The translations under genes were made by a program, and so were the position numbers. A DNA stretch of 64,000 nucleotides, from the NCBI GenBank assembly GCA_007922225.1, contig ML679961.1, forward strand, positions 62,003,430 through 62,067,429, given 5' to 3'. Numbering within the stretch: position 1 is the stretch's first letter; each line of letters begins with the position of its first letter. Source of the stretch: Emydura subglobosa. Taxonomy: Eukaryota > Chordata > Testudines > Chelidae. Below the pieces are notes generated by a model. The model ran no database searches. It was not told where the DNA came from and saw only the letters and a list, made by a program, of their open reading frames with translations. Of the stretch, positions 1 to 12,552 are shown piece by piece.

Positions 1-95
1 ATTTGTTTGGATTCAATGTCCAACCATTGGGTCCATTGGACCATTGTTATACCAATGTCTGCTAGACTGAAGAGCAGTTTTGCAATCGATTCTTT

Positions 96-195
96 GTTCC
101 ACATATAGTACTTACAGACTGATCAAATCACCCCCAACCTTTTCTTTGTTAAGATAAACAAATTAAGCTCCTTGAGTCCATTGCTAAAGATATGA
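96..195 (-). repeat. CR1 LINE fragment, old
   Basis: The segment with CAGACTGATCAAATCACCCC and then TTAAGCTCCTTGAGTCC reads, on the minus strand, like the 3' part of sauropsid CR1 ORF2 or UTR. It is short, diverged and without clear ends. Confidence 0.5.
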
Positions 196-199
196 TGCA

Positions 200-654
200 T
201 GATGCAGAGTTTTTTCGCAAACCATTACCAGCTTTACTTTAGAATAAGCTACTACAGGAATAATACCAGACAAAGCTCAGTCAACCGTGCCCTCTCTGCT
301 GTCATGCAAAATGCCTAGCTCCAGAGATTCACAACATGATTGTAAGTGCCCCCTGAAGCAGTCCAAACAGAATGAGAAGGTATTGCCATTACTAGTATAT
401 ACTCCAACTCCAAATGTTTTTTAAATTTCAACAAGTTTAATTTGTATCAGACATTTTAAATAGTCAAATGAATTGTCAAAAAACTGTAATCATAATTGCT
501 TCACTTTATCCCTTACCCTTTGCTTTGTTTTTTGTAACAAATCCGTTCCTAAACTTTTTCCTTCTTTTTTTTTTTTTTTTTTTTTTATACCTGTATCTCA
601 ATCCAACAGGTCAGATTTGAAAAGTTAAGAAGTAAAGACTGCTATGACCCATTC
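200..654. other. AT-rich intronic sequence with poly-T
   Basis: No gene or clear repeat. A run of 22 T lies at 565-586. Confidence 0.6.
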
Positions 655-960
655 ATGGTTCAGGGCCCCATTGTGATGGATGCTACAAACATTCAGTTAA
701 AAAAAAAAGTCTTTGCCCCAGAGAGTTCACAATCTAGGCTTACAGCGAGGTACAGCAGACAAAAGGAACAATCAATCAGGGACCAAAGGGGAAGATGAAT
801 ACGTAATAGCACTTTCCATCAGAGACTCTCAAAGCATGTTACAAAAAAATGTACATATCATTATATTCATTTTACTGGCAGAGCCAAAAATAAAAATCTA
901 CGTCTCCTGACTCCCAGTCCTATGCCCAAAATACTGAATCACACTGCCACCTCGTCAAAA
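655..960 (+). repeat. MIR-like SINE, diverged
   Basis: The string 'gccccagagagttcacaatctag' type core (713-737) and the 3' part with CTCCTGACTCCCAGTCCTATG (904-925) match the layout of the MIR-like family found again at 17375, 46480, 58005 and 61235. The 65-codon open frame here is incidental. Confidence 0.6.
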
Positions 961-1709
961 TGAGCATGTTTTGCATAATAAGCACTACTCTGTGCTCCCC
1001 ATCTGCCTAGCCATCAGTAAACCAAATCATGCTAAAGAGTTCACAAGTTAAAAGATAAGTCAGTCAGTGCCAAAGTGAATTTGTATAGGAGACAGATTTT
1101 TTTAAATATTTTTTTTAAATACAGAAAAGCACAACTACATCAGTTTATAAAAAAAATTGCACCAAGAATAAGTATTTTCTGGAAACTGTAAAAGGTTTGA
1201 ACATACAAACAAGAAAGAAAGATGGGAAAATGAAAGGTTTTGTCTAACATTTCATGCTTTGTAGGAAGGTTATTTTCACCTGAAAGTGTCCTTCAAAGTG
1301 AGAAAGTCGAGTAACCTCATCTTTTTATCTTTGTTGACTTACGGGACACAACAGTTTCAACATGAAAAAATTATTTTCACAACCTCAAGACTGTGTCGAT
1401 ACACTTGTATTCTCTCCGCTTCTGAGAATCCTTCCAATAACAGCTCTGAAGAGTTTTTGCTCATCCCAGTGAGAATTCTTCCAGCATATAAAAAGGTTGG
1501 CCTTAGCTTTCTGACTTTGTTCCCCTGATAAGGAATAAAAGTACAGTAAAAGGGTTTTACTAAAACAGAGTATAGGGGCTGGGAGATCCACACCGGTATA
1601 CTTTCAACATTTCAAGCTGCAGATTATTAGAAAGTAATAAAGCTTAATTTGAGTGGTTTCTGCAAAATCACTACCTTCCATCTGAAAGAACCAAATTTTC
1701 ATCAGGTAA
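961..1709. other. AT-rich sequence, nothing recognised
   Basis: Short overlapping open frames on both strands at 1286-1593 have no recognisable domain and no splice context that I can support. The target-site TAA of the following Harbinger element is at 1707-1709. Confidence 0.5.
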
Positions 1710-2082
1710 GGCCTGGTCTACACTACAGACTTTTGTTGACCAAAGTCAGCTTTTTGCGCCAAAATAGTGGTGGTGTACGCACTACAATCCACCCCCCCAC
1801 TGACCTAACTCCTCTGATATTACAGCAAAATAAAATCTCAACAAGAGGTTTTTTGCACCAAACTTTTTGTGACAAAGCATCAATGTAGACACCTCCCTTG
1901 GTTCTGTCGTGGTAAATGGCCTACAGGAGGTGTCCCACAATGCCCAACCTGACCACTCTGGCCATCAATTTGAACTCTGCTGCCCTGCAGCCATCTGACT
2001 CTCCCCCTTTAAAGTCCTGGGGATTTTTGAAATTCCACTTCCTGCTTGGTTAGCATGGAGAGCTCACATCACATCTTCCCGG

Positions 2083-2635
2083 ATGACCATGGCGGCTCTA
2101 TACACCAAACACTCCCCTGCTTGGAGCACTCCGGAGCTTCCAGATCTGATCAGCACATGGGGAAAGGAGGCTGTGCAGTCCCAGCTCCGCTCCAGTCAAA
2201 GGAACTTTGATACCTACAGTCAAATTTCTCATGGAATGGTGAAGAAGGGCTATGAACAGGACATGCTGCAGTGCCATGTGAAAATCAAGGAGCTGTGGCA
2301 GGGGTACCAAAAGGCTAGGGAGTCAAACCATCACTCTGGTGCAGAGCCAAAGACCTGCCGCTTCTATAGGGAGCTGGAAGCCATCTTTGGCTGTAACTCT
2401 ATCTCCACCACCAAGAGATCTGTGGATACCTCCATGGGCCCAGAGACAATGGACACCGGACGCATCCCCAACAAAGAAGTCATGGATGAGGAGGTCAAGT
2501 TGGAGGTCGACGCAGAGCAGGGGACTGAGTCATTTGGTGATGTGGGGATCCAGGACCTCTTCTCAACCCTGGAGGGTTCATGCCAGGCTCCGCCCTCCAG
2601 CTCTGGCGTGCAGGACGCAGGAGAGAGGAGTTCTG
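2083..2635 (+). CDS. Harbinger SANT/Myb-like DNA-binding protein, first exon
   Basis: The open frame starts with MTMAALY and carries a trihelix/Myb-SANT-like domain at about residues 12-105: paired tryptophans (AWSTPELPDLI, STWG), a basic helix, then KIKELWQGYQKARE and CRFYRELEAIFG, all typical of the accessory protein encoded by turtle and fish Harbinger transposons. In that superfamily the protein binds the subterminal DNA and brings the transposase to the nucleus and the ends. The remainder (about 105-184) is acidic and serine-rich. The frame runs into TCTG/GTAAGT at 2635/2636, a strong donor, so I read it as a first exon rather than a complete gene; the later exon was not located. No stop interrupts the exon, in contrast to the decayed transposase next to it. 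Two ATGs lie close together (2083 and 2089). Confidence 0.7.
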
Positions 2636-3329
2636 GTAAGTGATTTTTTGAGCTGATGCTGCTCGGTCACATGAGGTACAGATTTCCTTTGCTTTATTGC
2701 ATTATACAGCTGGTTGAAGGGAGAGAAATGCACAAGAGAAGCTGTGGTTGCCTGTGCTTCCCATTCCCCATGCAGCTAGGTAGTGCAGTGTTAATCCACA
2801 CTGAGATTTCACGGGAATCCTCCAGAGAGATCTCTGGGAAACGTTCCTAGAGATACTCGTCAATCCTCTGCTGGAGATTCCTCAGCAGAGTTGCTTTGTT
2901 TCTTCCTACATTATAGAAAACTGTCCCATGCCAATCGGCAATCATTTATGCAGGGACCAAAGCGGCACACAGAGAAGCAGCATAGGGACCCACTTTGAAG
3001 TCCTGCTTACTCTCAGGAGCGAGATATCAGCTTCTGCGGCACCTGCCTGTGGAAAACGGTAGCACAATTTGATATTTTGTCCCTATCTACATGCATCAAT
3101 ACCCCAAACAACATTGATACACAGTGAAAGCTAGCTAACAGTCATAGCATTGCACAGTGCTGTTTACAAAGACACCTTACTGGTGGTCATTGTCAAAATG
3201 GTTTCTCAAGGCCTCCCTGATTCAAATGGCCCCCCTTGTACCCTGATATCTGGTTGTTCATAGCCTCAAGGCAATCCGCCTCTGCACTCTACCCAGGGGG
3301 AAACTTTTCACCCTTAGCTTCACAAATAT

Positions 3330-4312
3330 TATGGAGCACCCAGCAGGCAGAATATAACCATGGGAATATTTTCCTCATTTAGATCTAACCTTCCACAAAG
3401 GCATCACCAGCGAGCTTTTAATCTGCCAAAGGCACAGTCATTTGGCACCTACTCAACCTATTATTGAAGCACTCCTTGCTACAATCTAGGTTGCCCATAT
3501 AAGGCTTCATGAGCCATGGCAGCAAGGAGTAGGCTGCGTCTCCCAGGATCACTATGGGCATTTCAATATCCCACACTGGAATCTTTTGCTCTGGAAAGAA
3601 AGTCCCTGTTTGCAGCTTTCTGTACAAGCTAGTGCTCCTGAAGATGCGTGCATCATGCACCTTCCTTGACCACCCACGTTGAGGTCAGTAAAATGCCACA
3701 GTGATCCATAAGCACCTGCAGTACCATAGAAAAGAACCCCTTTCTACTGATGTACTCCATCGCAAGACAGTCCAGAGCCAAAATTGGGATATGCATGACA
3801 TCTATTGCCCCACCACAGTTAGGGATTCCCATTGCTGCAAAGCCAACCATTATTTCACACACATTTCCAAGACTCACAGTCCTTCATAGCAGAATGTGAT
3901 TAATAGCCTTGCACATTTGCAATAACACAGCACCAACGATGGACTTCCCGACTCCAAACTGATTAGTAACTAACCGGTAGCAGTCTGGCATTGCCAGCTT
4001 CCACATGGTGATCGCCATGCGCTTCTCCACCAAAAAGGCAGCTCTCATTCTGGTGTCCTTGCACCACAGGGCAGAGGTAAGCTCCTCAGAGAGTTCCATG
4101 AAGGCGGCTTTGTACATTCAAAAGTTCTGCAGCCACTGCTCCTCATCCCAGACCTGCATAACAACACAATCCCACCACTCTGCTTGTTTCACATGCCCAA
4201 AATCAGCAGATGCTCCATGAATCCAAACAGTAATCTGGCATTGTTTGTTTGAACACAGCAGGTGAGGGGCCTCAAATTCCTGTTCTGATCGGAAGCACAT
4301 GACTAGCCACAA
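3330..4312 (-). pseudogene. HARBI1-like DDE transposase, decayed
   Basis: Minus-strand reading gives, in order, WDEEQWLQNF (4118-4150), KRMAITMWKLAMPDCYRLV and NQFGVGKSIVGAV (about 3915-4040), the first catalytic aspartate in GGAIDVMHIPI (about 3795-3830), HDARIFRSTSLY and the second aspartate in VILGDAAYSLLPWLMKPY (about 3490-3545), then FNNRLSR. These are hallmarks of the Harbinger nuclease. A TGA splits QNF from the next block at about 4118, probably an old CGA codon; a further stop lies near 3884, and a frame change lies near 3655. At about 3425-3440 the sequence jumps frame straight into CAFGRLKARW, so the catalytic glutamate expected just before CAFG is missing. The enzyme would be inactive. 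Confidence 0.85.
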
Positions 4313-4704
4313 TGTGTTTAGAAACTAACAACAACAGTGGAGAGCAGTGCAGGATCTATCTTTTCAGATGCGGATGCTCAGGAAACTGGGGCAGTTGAAA
4401 AATGCCATGAAATGCAGTCGGGACAGAAATCACTGCATCATGGAACATTGAGCCTGCACCCATGATGTACTGTGATCCTCTTTGCCTTCCCACAAGTCCT
4501 AGTGGCACAAAGCAGCAAGTTACACAGTGGGATAGCTGCCCACAGTGCACTGCTCTCACTGTCGCTGCTAGAGCACCAACTGTGGACATGCTTCAGTGAC
4601 ACAATGAATACTGTGTGAACAGGCACCAGCATTGTAACTATAGTACTTTTTGATCATTGCTGTAACTTGTGTCGACAAAACTCTTTAGTATGTCTACTAG
4701 GTGA

Positions 4705-7700
4705 TACTACATATGGAGGAAAGAATATATCAGAACAAGGCCTTCTGGTCTACGATTGTTGCATCCTTGTTAGCACATGAGTGCTCATAATTTGTGATAT
4801 AATGCATAAATATTTTGATATTTGGCACCATGCATGTTGTTGTGATAGCATTCTGTCTCCTGGATGATTTACAGAAAAATCACAAAGTTACATCTGAACT
4901 GAGACAGTCTCTTCTGCTTCAGGCTATAGTTACGAAGTCTAGTGATGAATTAAAGTCACTGAATATTCCAAAATGCTTGCATGATTCAGTCATTTGTAGT
5001 CTGAAAAAGCTATTTTGTTTGCTCAGTTACAATCTAATATGGACGGGCTCATTTCCAGAGCTCAGTCTTACTAGGTCAGCTTTATCCTTTATTTCATCAA
5101 TATGGATAGGACTAAACCATAGATTAGCTGTCCAGATCTCCATGCATCAGGAACCATTCCTAATTCCTTTTATTCTCTCTCACATAGCATACCAACTATG
5201 ATTATGTTATTGTTGAAGTTATTCCCAGCATTGATGAATGCATGTTGCAACAGTCACCATTTTGTTCTGTCATTTCATTTTATTTTTGTTTTTAATTGAT
5301 AGATTTAAAAATAAATGTTGAGATTAGGAATAAAATCCTGGCCCCACTAAAGTCAACAGCAAAATTCCCATCGACTTCAGTGAGGCCAGGATTTCACCCT
5401 AGGATTTTAGCTTCACGGGTCATTTTAATTTAGACATGCCATGGTTCCGAGGACCATATTCTGCCCGCAGCTGCACTCAGAAGTCTCATCTGAAGTCAAG
5501 AATGTTGCCCAAAATTTGGGGACAGAAATATGGTAGGCGCATAGTACATCCGTTTATTCTGTGAGCGTGGGGTCATGGAATCTGCTCCTTGCCACAGAAT
5601 TGTGCTCCAAAATCTACAATTTAATTTCAAAATATCTTTCCAACCCCCAAGGTTGTGAAGATCACCCCCAAAACATGAACCGAGTATAAACAAATGCAGT
5701 GTTGTCTTTCTGAGACAACCTAAAACAAAAGCTGTTAGGAGTTAGGAACTGCCCCATTCTTCTAAAGATACTTTAAAATGTCAACATTTAATCATTGCAT
5801 TGCTGATTAGCAGGAGCATGCAGCTAAGATGTCTTTCAAAGGTCAAAAGTCCCAACTGTCCCCTATTCAGCTTCCAAAACATCCAGCTTTCCCTGATAAT
5901 CCCTTTGATGCACTTTTGAGTTGTAAATACAGTAATCCGGAGCCTTAACAAAAAGTGGGAAATAGCATAATATAAACTAAGAAATCACAAATATTATAGG
6001 GGTTTCTATACTAACTGTATAATTCATTTTCATTCTTAATTCATTAGAAACCTCCAAAAATGTTGCCACAGAATTTTCAATCTCTGCACTTGATGCTTCA
6101 GAATCCAGACCCTATTTTGATGCCTTTGGCCTTGTTTACCACTATTGTGATCAAACTAAAAAACTTTCGATCTAAACACGCCCCCTGGACTTCGGGATTG
6201 TCCAGTTTCAGATCTGAACTTTGCACCCCAGACGCATCCTACTTTTGTCCCATTTGGGTGAAACCTTTAACAGTTTCATGAAAACAGCAGTTCATGGAAA
6301 TATTTTTTTTTGGACAAAGTAAGACTGACCATCTAGAAATTCAAGTGCTCAATATTAGAATTGATTAAACAAAATTTTGAAACTGAAGAGAATGAGAAAT
6401 GAGTGAATCTCAGTTGGTTCGAAGTGTTTGGTTCAGGTGTCTGTTTCCAGATTGAGATAAAACTAAGAAGTGTAATTGCACATGAATATTAAAAATGAAT
6501 GACAAAAAAAGTCAAGCAAAAAGGTTCTTATATGGATAATTTGAATCACTGGTGTCAAATTCAGAACTGAAAAAAATTGCTCACTGAGATAATGGCCATT
6601 AACAACCCCTATTAACAACATCTGAGCAACATGATACCAGTAAAAAAAAAAAGCATTTTACAAATCCATTCTTAGAAAATGCTTCTAATTTTTACAGAAA
6701 CTTAATGAGTGATTTTTCTTGGATTTAATGCAAGTTCATCCAAATCCAAACAAAGGTTTTTTTAGATAAAAAGAATGACTGTAGCTGTTTATGATTTAGC
6801 TCATTGGAAATGAACACAGAAAATGCAATGACTTTCACTATGATAGGTGAGAAGTTTGGATGAAAATGCAAAGTGAATGGGAAAGGCTTATTAGTTAGTG
6901 AGTATGAAAGGCTGATTTGTTGAAAAATAGCTTTGTCAAGCAGGGCTGCAGGAGTATAAGGATTTTCAAATATTCTGTTAGAAAACAGTGGGCAGGATTA
7001 GAATTAAACCTGAAGATGCCTACAGGTTTACCTTTGTCCTGGAGGAAAATATTTAGAAAGATATACACTGATCAGTGGAGAAATGTCAAAATTATTAGGC
7101 AAAACGGGGACTGAAATAAATACAAAGATTACCTTCAAATATCAAAGAGTCCTTCTTTGCAGTCAAATGAGTATGCTCAGGTGGTAAAGTGAACAGCATT
7201 AATAGTTCTGAATTTGAGACAATTTTGCTCCCCTCAGCCCCCACAAACAACTCGTGTGCATTAAAATTTTGACACCAGGTAGCAATGCATATCATGGGCA
7301 AACAAAAAGTGGCATCTTTCTAAATTAAGCAATGGATCTTTGATTATCTTTGCATGGGAAGCTCTTTCTTGGTCCCACCATCATCACAAAACAAGCTGAT
7401 TAAGATAAACTGAGATACCAGTAAACATCTCTCTGAATTAACTTTTTCCTGATATTACACACACTTTTTAACTCCTTCCAGCTTGACATGACATCACAAA
7501 AAAACAGGTATGTAAAAAGCTGGCACAAGACTTGTGGCAGCATAACATGGTATCACGTGGATACCAAATTTCAAGCATTTGGCTAGTCTTCATTGTCAGG
7601 AACTGGGAGCAATATGGAGGCAGCATTTTCATCCCGTTTGGAGTGAGGAGGCAGGGAAAGACTGAATTAACTCTTCATGCTGTTCTCAACTGATCTCTCT

Positions 7701-10700
7701 GATATTGCCCATGGGCAATAATGCATAATTTGTAGAGGACCCCAAATCACATGCAGTAATATTAATGAGACCCTAAAAGAGCCATATCCAGCACCACTTG
7801 ATTGGAATATCACTACAGTGGGAAAGCTTTAACAGTGATGCTGAATGATTTCAAATAACCTCATTTAAAAAAAACCCAAAGAGCTGTCATGAAATAAATC
7901 CTGCTAGTATATCTCTTAATGGGTGACGGTGAATATTGCACTGTGTACTTCATCTGATTATTAAATGATTCCCTTTATCCCATCCTTCTTTCTAAATTAA
8001 ATGACCAAAAAATTAAATTATTTCTAGACTACCAAAATCACAAACAGTAAATGCAGCATAGGAAGAACTGCCATTATGTCAAAGCCATATATTGCATATG
8101 TACTTCTCTGCATGGTAGTATGGACAAGACACAAAAAGTGGCCAATAAACAGAGTTACGCTTAAAAGGATATTGTGTTTCATAGAGATGCACAAATCTAG
8201 TTATATTGCGGATAGACATGGATGGAATACAAAGATGTAATTAGAGTGGACACAGGTAAAGTGGTTCAGAGAGCATTGTACTGTTTTTTCTTTCGAAAGG
8301 GCTCAGTGACAGTTAGGCATTGAATAGTGAAAGGAAATGAAAGGGGAGAATGTTACACAGTAGCTAGCTAGATTCATCTCTGAAGATAAAACATACTCTT
8401 CACACTCTGGGTAACGAACATCTACTAAAAAAATCCGTAGAGTAAAATGAAAACTGTTAACTTTGCTGTTGTCAAAAAAACTTCTAAATCTGAATCCTGC
8501 ACATCCAGATTTCAGAGAGAAATTAGCCTACATTTGAAGCATAAATAATGAGACAAATCTTTCAACTTGCATTCAGCTAAGCATGACTATCTCATCTCCA
8601 TGAGGTTGTGTGGAGGTCAACAAGACATAGGCAAAGCAGTTTTGGTATAAGAGAAAAAGCTTCTGTTATCTCTAGATCTGGTTGACATGACTAAATGATA
8701 ATTTTTCATCAGGCAATATCAGTCTCTAAAAAGTTATTCATAATGCTTTGAAGCACTGCACTGATTACTATAAAGAAAATGCACCACTTTGGCTGTCAAA
8801 GTAGCAAAAAAAAAAAAAAAAAAAAGGTGATTTGCACACAAAATAGCATCACACACATCAGGGTACTAAACTGAGCATGAAGTTGGCCTTCGACATTGCT
8901 AGTCTCCATTCTTACTCTGAAAAGCAAAAAGATTTTTCTGCCCTAAGTATGAAGTTGTAGCAAATGTGTCACTAATATCCCACAGTGGATTTAGAGGTGA
9001 AGAGAGGAAATCTAATTCTACTTCAGACATGGTCTTTAGTACAAGAATTAAAATGCAGCACTCTTTTATTTGTGTGGTTAATGTAGTTCTCACCCAAGAC
9101 ATAAGAGCTACTTCTACTAAGCCACTAAACCAATCAGATAAACTACAAAAGGCTTTCCTGGTCAATGCATGTTATGAAGTGGAGTTGACAATGAACCAAA
9201 CTACACAAATTTAAGAAAAAAATATGTTTAGAGCTACATAGAATTTCATCTGCAAAAAAACCCCAAGGTTGTTCTGCTTATATGTTAATATCTTGTGTAT
9301 ATATTTTTCTGCAGCAACACAACTTGTTACAAGTTTTCAAGAATAGGTTGTTAACGATTACTGTGAGACTGAAGAAACCTACAGTGTGGTAGTCTTTTAT
9401 CAGTCTTGATAATTTTGAGAATGGGAAAAAGATATGTTCTTTGACATAGTTAGTTCTCTTGGATTTGAGAGGGAAATGAAGGGAATATTGAACATACTAC
9501 AGAAATATACAGATAGTGAAAAACCTAATCCAGTGATTTCAACTTTAGCATTTTTAAAAGCCTACACGTAAGCTAAATGAGAGGGGGAAAAAAAAGCAGA
9601 AATTTCACTAGTTAATCGGAGGGAAGAAGGAAAGGTAGATTAGAGATAGGCCCAAACCAAATTTCCAGACCACAAATACCATTGAATGAGAGGAAAGTTT
9701 GAATCCAGAATTATTTGTCCGGAGCTCTTTACAAAATCTACTTTTTTGCAAATTTCCACTATCCTGGACCTTAGAGTGGCAATAATGATCTCAACCTCCA
9801 ATCTGAGCAGGTTCAAAGTGGTAGGTGCTGAAGTTATTTCACTCCTTACCAAAGCTGATGCCCCACTTTGGATAACTATACAACTAGAAATCTTATGCTA
9901 ATATGAACAGAGCACTAAACTGATATATTTTGGGCCCTGTGGGAACTTAATTAATCCATGATGCTACTTCCACAGTTAAGAGCCAGGGAATGTGTGTGAA
10001 GGAAAAAGATCACAAACAAAAAGAGTTAAAATATAATTAACATAAAACATTATGCCAGGCCCCAACTTCCAAACTTTTTCAGATTTTCCATGTTTGTGCA
10101 GTACTTCCACTTTAAGAGCTTTAATTATCATAAATTAATCACATCTCTGAGGCATTATGAGGCAGCAGGCAATGATGGAAGCCTCTAATCCCTCTGGGGT
10201 GTAATTATTTTATGATAACCACACCTCAGGGTTACCTGATTGCAGTTATGGAAAATTTTATTCTCTTCCCCCTCCCCACTCCACCCTTTTTAAAATTAAA
10301 TACATCTCTGACCTATTTTACACAATCCCAATGCCTTGCCTTAAAGTGCAATATAAGACTTCGCTCTTTTCTTTAGAAAGTACAGGAGGTCTAATCTCTT
10401 TTACTGTATGAAACATTTCTGTACAATATAGACTATTAAAAGGAAATACTTTCAAAGCTGAGAGACTGGATTTCTATGAACATTTATTTAGTGTTTGATT
10501 CAGGAAGGATTATGATCATCAGTATCACAATGGGAAGTTGGGGAAACCTGTTACTGTAAAAGCTTGCCTACATGAACACATAGTTTGCAGCAAGATGGAG
10601 TGTAAATATACTTCACATTAGCCTGCCACACATGTCCATGTGGACCATGCTGCCATGCATTAAAAGTTCCATAAAGTGCTTTATTCTACTCTACTTTGAA

Positions 10701-10830
10701 ACTCCCTCCCTGTATGTGAACAAGATTAACCAGGGGATTGAAGAAGCATTGAAGGAAAGAATCCCCCAAACTGTTGGCTAGCCACACAACTTCTCCACTG
10801 CCCCTATGATGTTACTGGGGCTGTAGTAGC
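4705..10830. other. AT-rich intronic DNA, few features
   Basis: No exon recognised. It holds a short palindromic repeat at 5333-5394 and a run of 20 A at 8806-8825. Open frames such as 4815-5201 and 8899-9214 have no domain signature and unremarkable composition. The stretch 10080-10250 has the look of moderately complex noncoding sequence, but I cannot judge conservation without a comparison. Confidence 0.55.
5333..5394. repeat. Short palindromic MITE-like repeat
   Basis: The left arm AATCCTGGCCCCACTAAAGTC and right arm GACTTCAGTGAGGCCAGGATT are reverse complements with few mismatches around an 18-base loop. The same ATTGACTTCAATGG theme returns at 18572 and 45398, suggesting a dispersed small inverted-repeat family. 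Confidence 0.6.
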
Positions 10831-10838
10831 CCATAGAG

Positions 10839-11138
10839 CAGGGGTGGGGAACCTTTTTTGTGCCAAGGGCCTGATGGTGGTACGCGGAAGACAGCTGAGT
10901 GTCCGCCACCGAATTCCCCCCGCCGCCGAAAAGGGGCAAACGGCGACAGGGTTTCGGCGGCGGGCACTGCCTCCCCCCCACGGAACCGTGCCACCGCCGT
11001 GGAACCGCGCTGCCGCCGAATTCCTGCTGAATTCCCCCCCGCCACCGAATGATTTCGTGGGCCTTATACGCCCGCAGGCCAGACCAAATGATTTCGCGGG
11101 CCTTATACGGCCCGCAGGCAGGACATTCCCCACCCCTG
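10839..11138. mobile_element. hAT-type MITE, 300 bp, perfect 8-bp target duplication
   Basis: The element begins CAGGGGTGGGGAA and ends TTCCCCACCCCTG, a perfect 13-bp terminal inverted repeat. It is flanked on both sides by the identical octamer CCATAGAG (10831-10838 and 11139-11146). Eight-base duplications and CA-start ends define hAT insertions. The interior is CpG-rich and contains a near-duplicate of about 40 bp with ATGATTTCG and GGGCCTTATACG (11048-11120). No transposase is present, so it is non-autonomous. Overlapping open frames on both strands (up to 122 codons) are by-products of its GC content. Intact ends and duplication argue for a fairly recent insertion. Confidence 0.93.
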
Positions 11139-11244
11139 CCATAGAGCTATACATGGGGCTTTTAGAACTGGGGATCTGCTTTCTATTCTTCTTATCTTCT
11201 AAACATTACTAACATCTCTCTCTATGCTATCATGGCACAGTCTG

Positions 11245-12275
11245 CAGACTGCTCACCTTCAACAGATTCATAAATGATCTGGAAAATGGGGATGAACAGT
11301 GAGGTGGCAAAATTTGAAGATGACAAAGTTTCTCAAGATATTTAAGTCCAAAGCTGACTGCAAAGAGTTACAAATGGATGTCACAAAACTGGGTGACAAA
11401 TTGGCAGGTGAAATTCAATGTTGATAAGTACAAAATAAAGCAATTGAAAAAAATAATCCCAACTATACTTACAAAATGATGGGGTCCAAATTACCTGATA
11501 GCACTGAAGAAAGATCTTGGAGTCATCATGGATAGTCTTGTGAAAGCATCTCCTCCCCCATCCCCATCCCACTCCCCCCATTAGGAACAAATTAAGAAAG
11601 GGATAGATAACATCATAACACCACTATAAAAAACCATGGTATGCCCACACCTCAAATACCACATGCAATTCTAGTCACCCCAACTCATAAAAAGGTATAT
11701 TAGAACTGTAAAAGGTGCAGAGAAGAGCAACACAAATGATTAAGAATATAGAACAGCTTCTATATGAGGAGAGATTAAAAAGACTGGGACTGTTCAGTTT
11801 ACAAGAGAGACAACTAGAGGTTTATAAACTCATGAATGGTATGGAGAAGATGAATAAGGAAGTGTTATTTACCCCTTTACATAACACAAGAACTGGGGGG
11901 TCACCTGATGAAATTAATAGGCAACAAATTTAAAACAAACAAAAGGAGGTACTTCTTCACACAACACACAGTGTACCGTGGAACCCATGGCCATGAAATG
12001 TTGTGAAGGCCAAAAATATAATTGGGTTCAAAAAAGAATTAAATAAGTTCATGGAGGATAGATCCAACAATGGCTATTAGCCAGATGATCAGGGACACAA
12101 CCCCATGCTCTAGTTGTACCTAAAACCTCAACTGCCAGAAGCTGGGAATGGACAACTTTCAAAATTGCCCTGTTCTGTTCACTCCCGCTGAAGCAGTTGG
12201 TTACTGTCAGAGATAGGATATAGGCCTAGATGAACTATTGATCTGACCCAGTGTGGCCATTTATATGTTCTTAAG
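11245..12275 (+). pseudogene. CR1-family LINE, 3' half, old
   Basis: Plus-strand reading in shifting frames gives FINDLENG after the RT FADD region (about 11262-11290), then VKFNVDKYKIKQL, KKDLGVIMD (about 11500-11530), and finally QRRATQMIKN..LYEERLKRLGLFSLQERQ (about 11715-11815), the conserved carboxyl end of CR1 ORF2. The 3' end has GACCCAGTGTGGCCATTTAT and ATGTTCTTA, typical of CR1 tails. Many stops and indels make it an old copy. Confidence 0.85.
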
Positions 12276-12552
12276 AGGCCTGCAGAAGCGCATAGTTGTA
12301 TTTTGAAGGAACAGAGTCAGTAAGATTAAATTTAATGGATTCTTTCTGCAAGAAAATTCAAAAGTGCAACAACTTCCATCATCCTCATCTTTCCTCCCTG
12401 CGTCTCCTTCTAGCATGCTAGTATATGTGTTCCATTTCTTCACTCTTGCTCTGTTCAGCAGCAGTGCGTTTAGGATGGCTCCAAATATGAAAATATATGT
12501 AAGCACAATAAGCCCACAACATTGTGTTGGCATGAACTTTAACCGAATGTAT

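Larger units (their letters stand above)
1710..4704. mobile_element. Harbinger DNA transposon, two-gene, inactive
   Basis: The left end GGCCTGGTCTACACTACAGA follows a TAA, the usual Harbinger target. The right end, read on the minus strand near 4700, is GTAGACATACTAAAGAGTTTTG, an imperfect inverted copy of the left one (GTCTACACTACAGACTTTTG). Between them lie a SANT/Myb-like DNA-binding gene on the plus strand and a HARBI1-like DDE transposase on the minus strand, arranged to converge. This is the normal gene pair of the superfamily. The transposase is broken and the right end is degraded, so the copy is an inactive relic, but the SANT exon remains open. The exact right boundary is uncertain by several bases. 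Confidence 0.85.
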
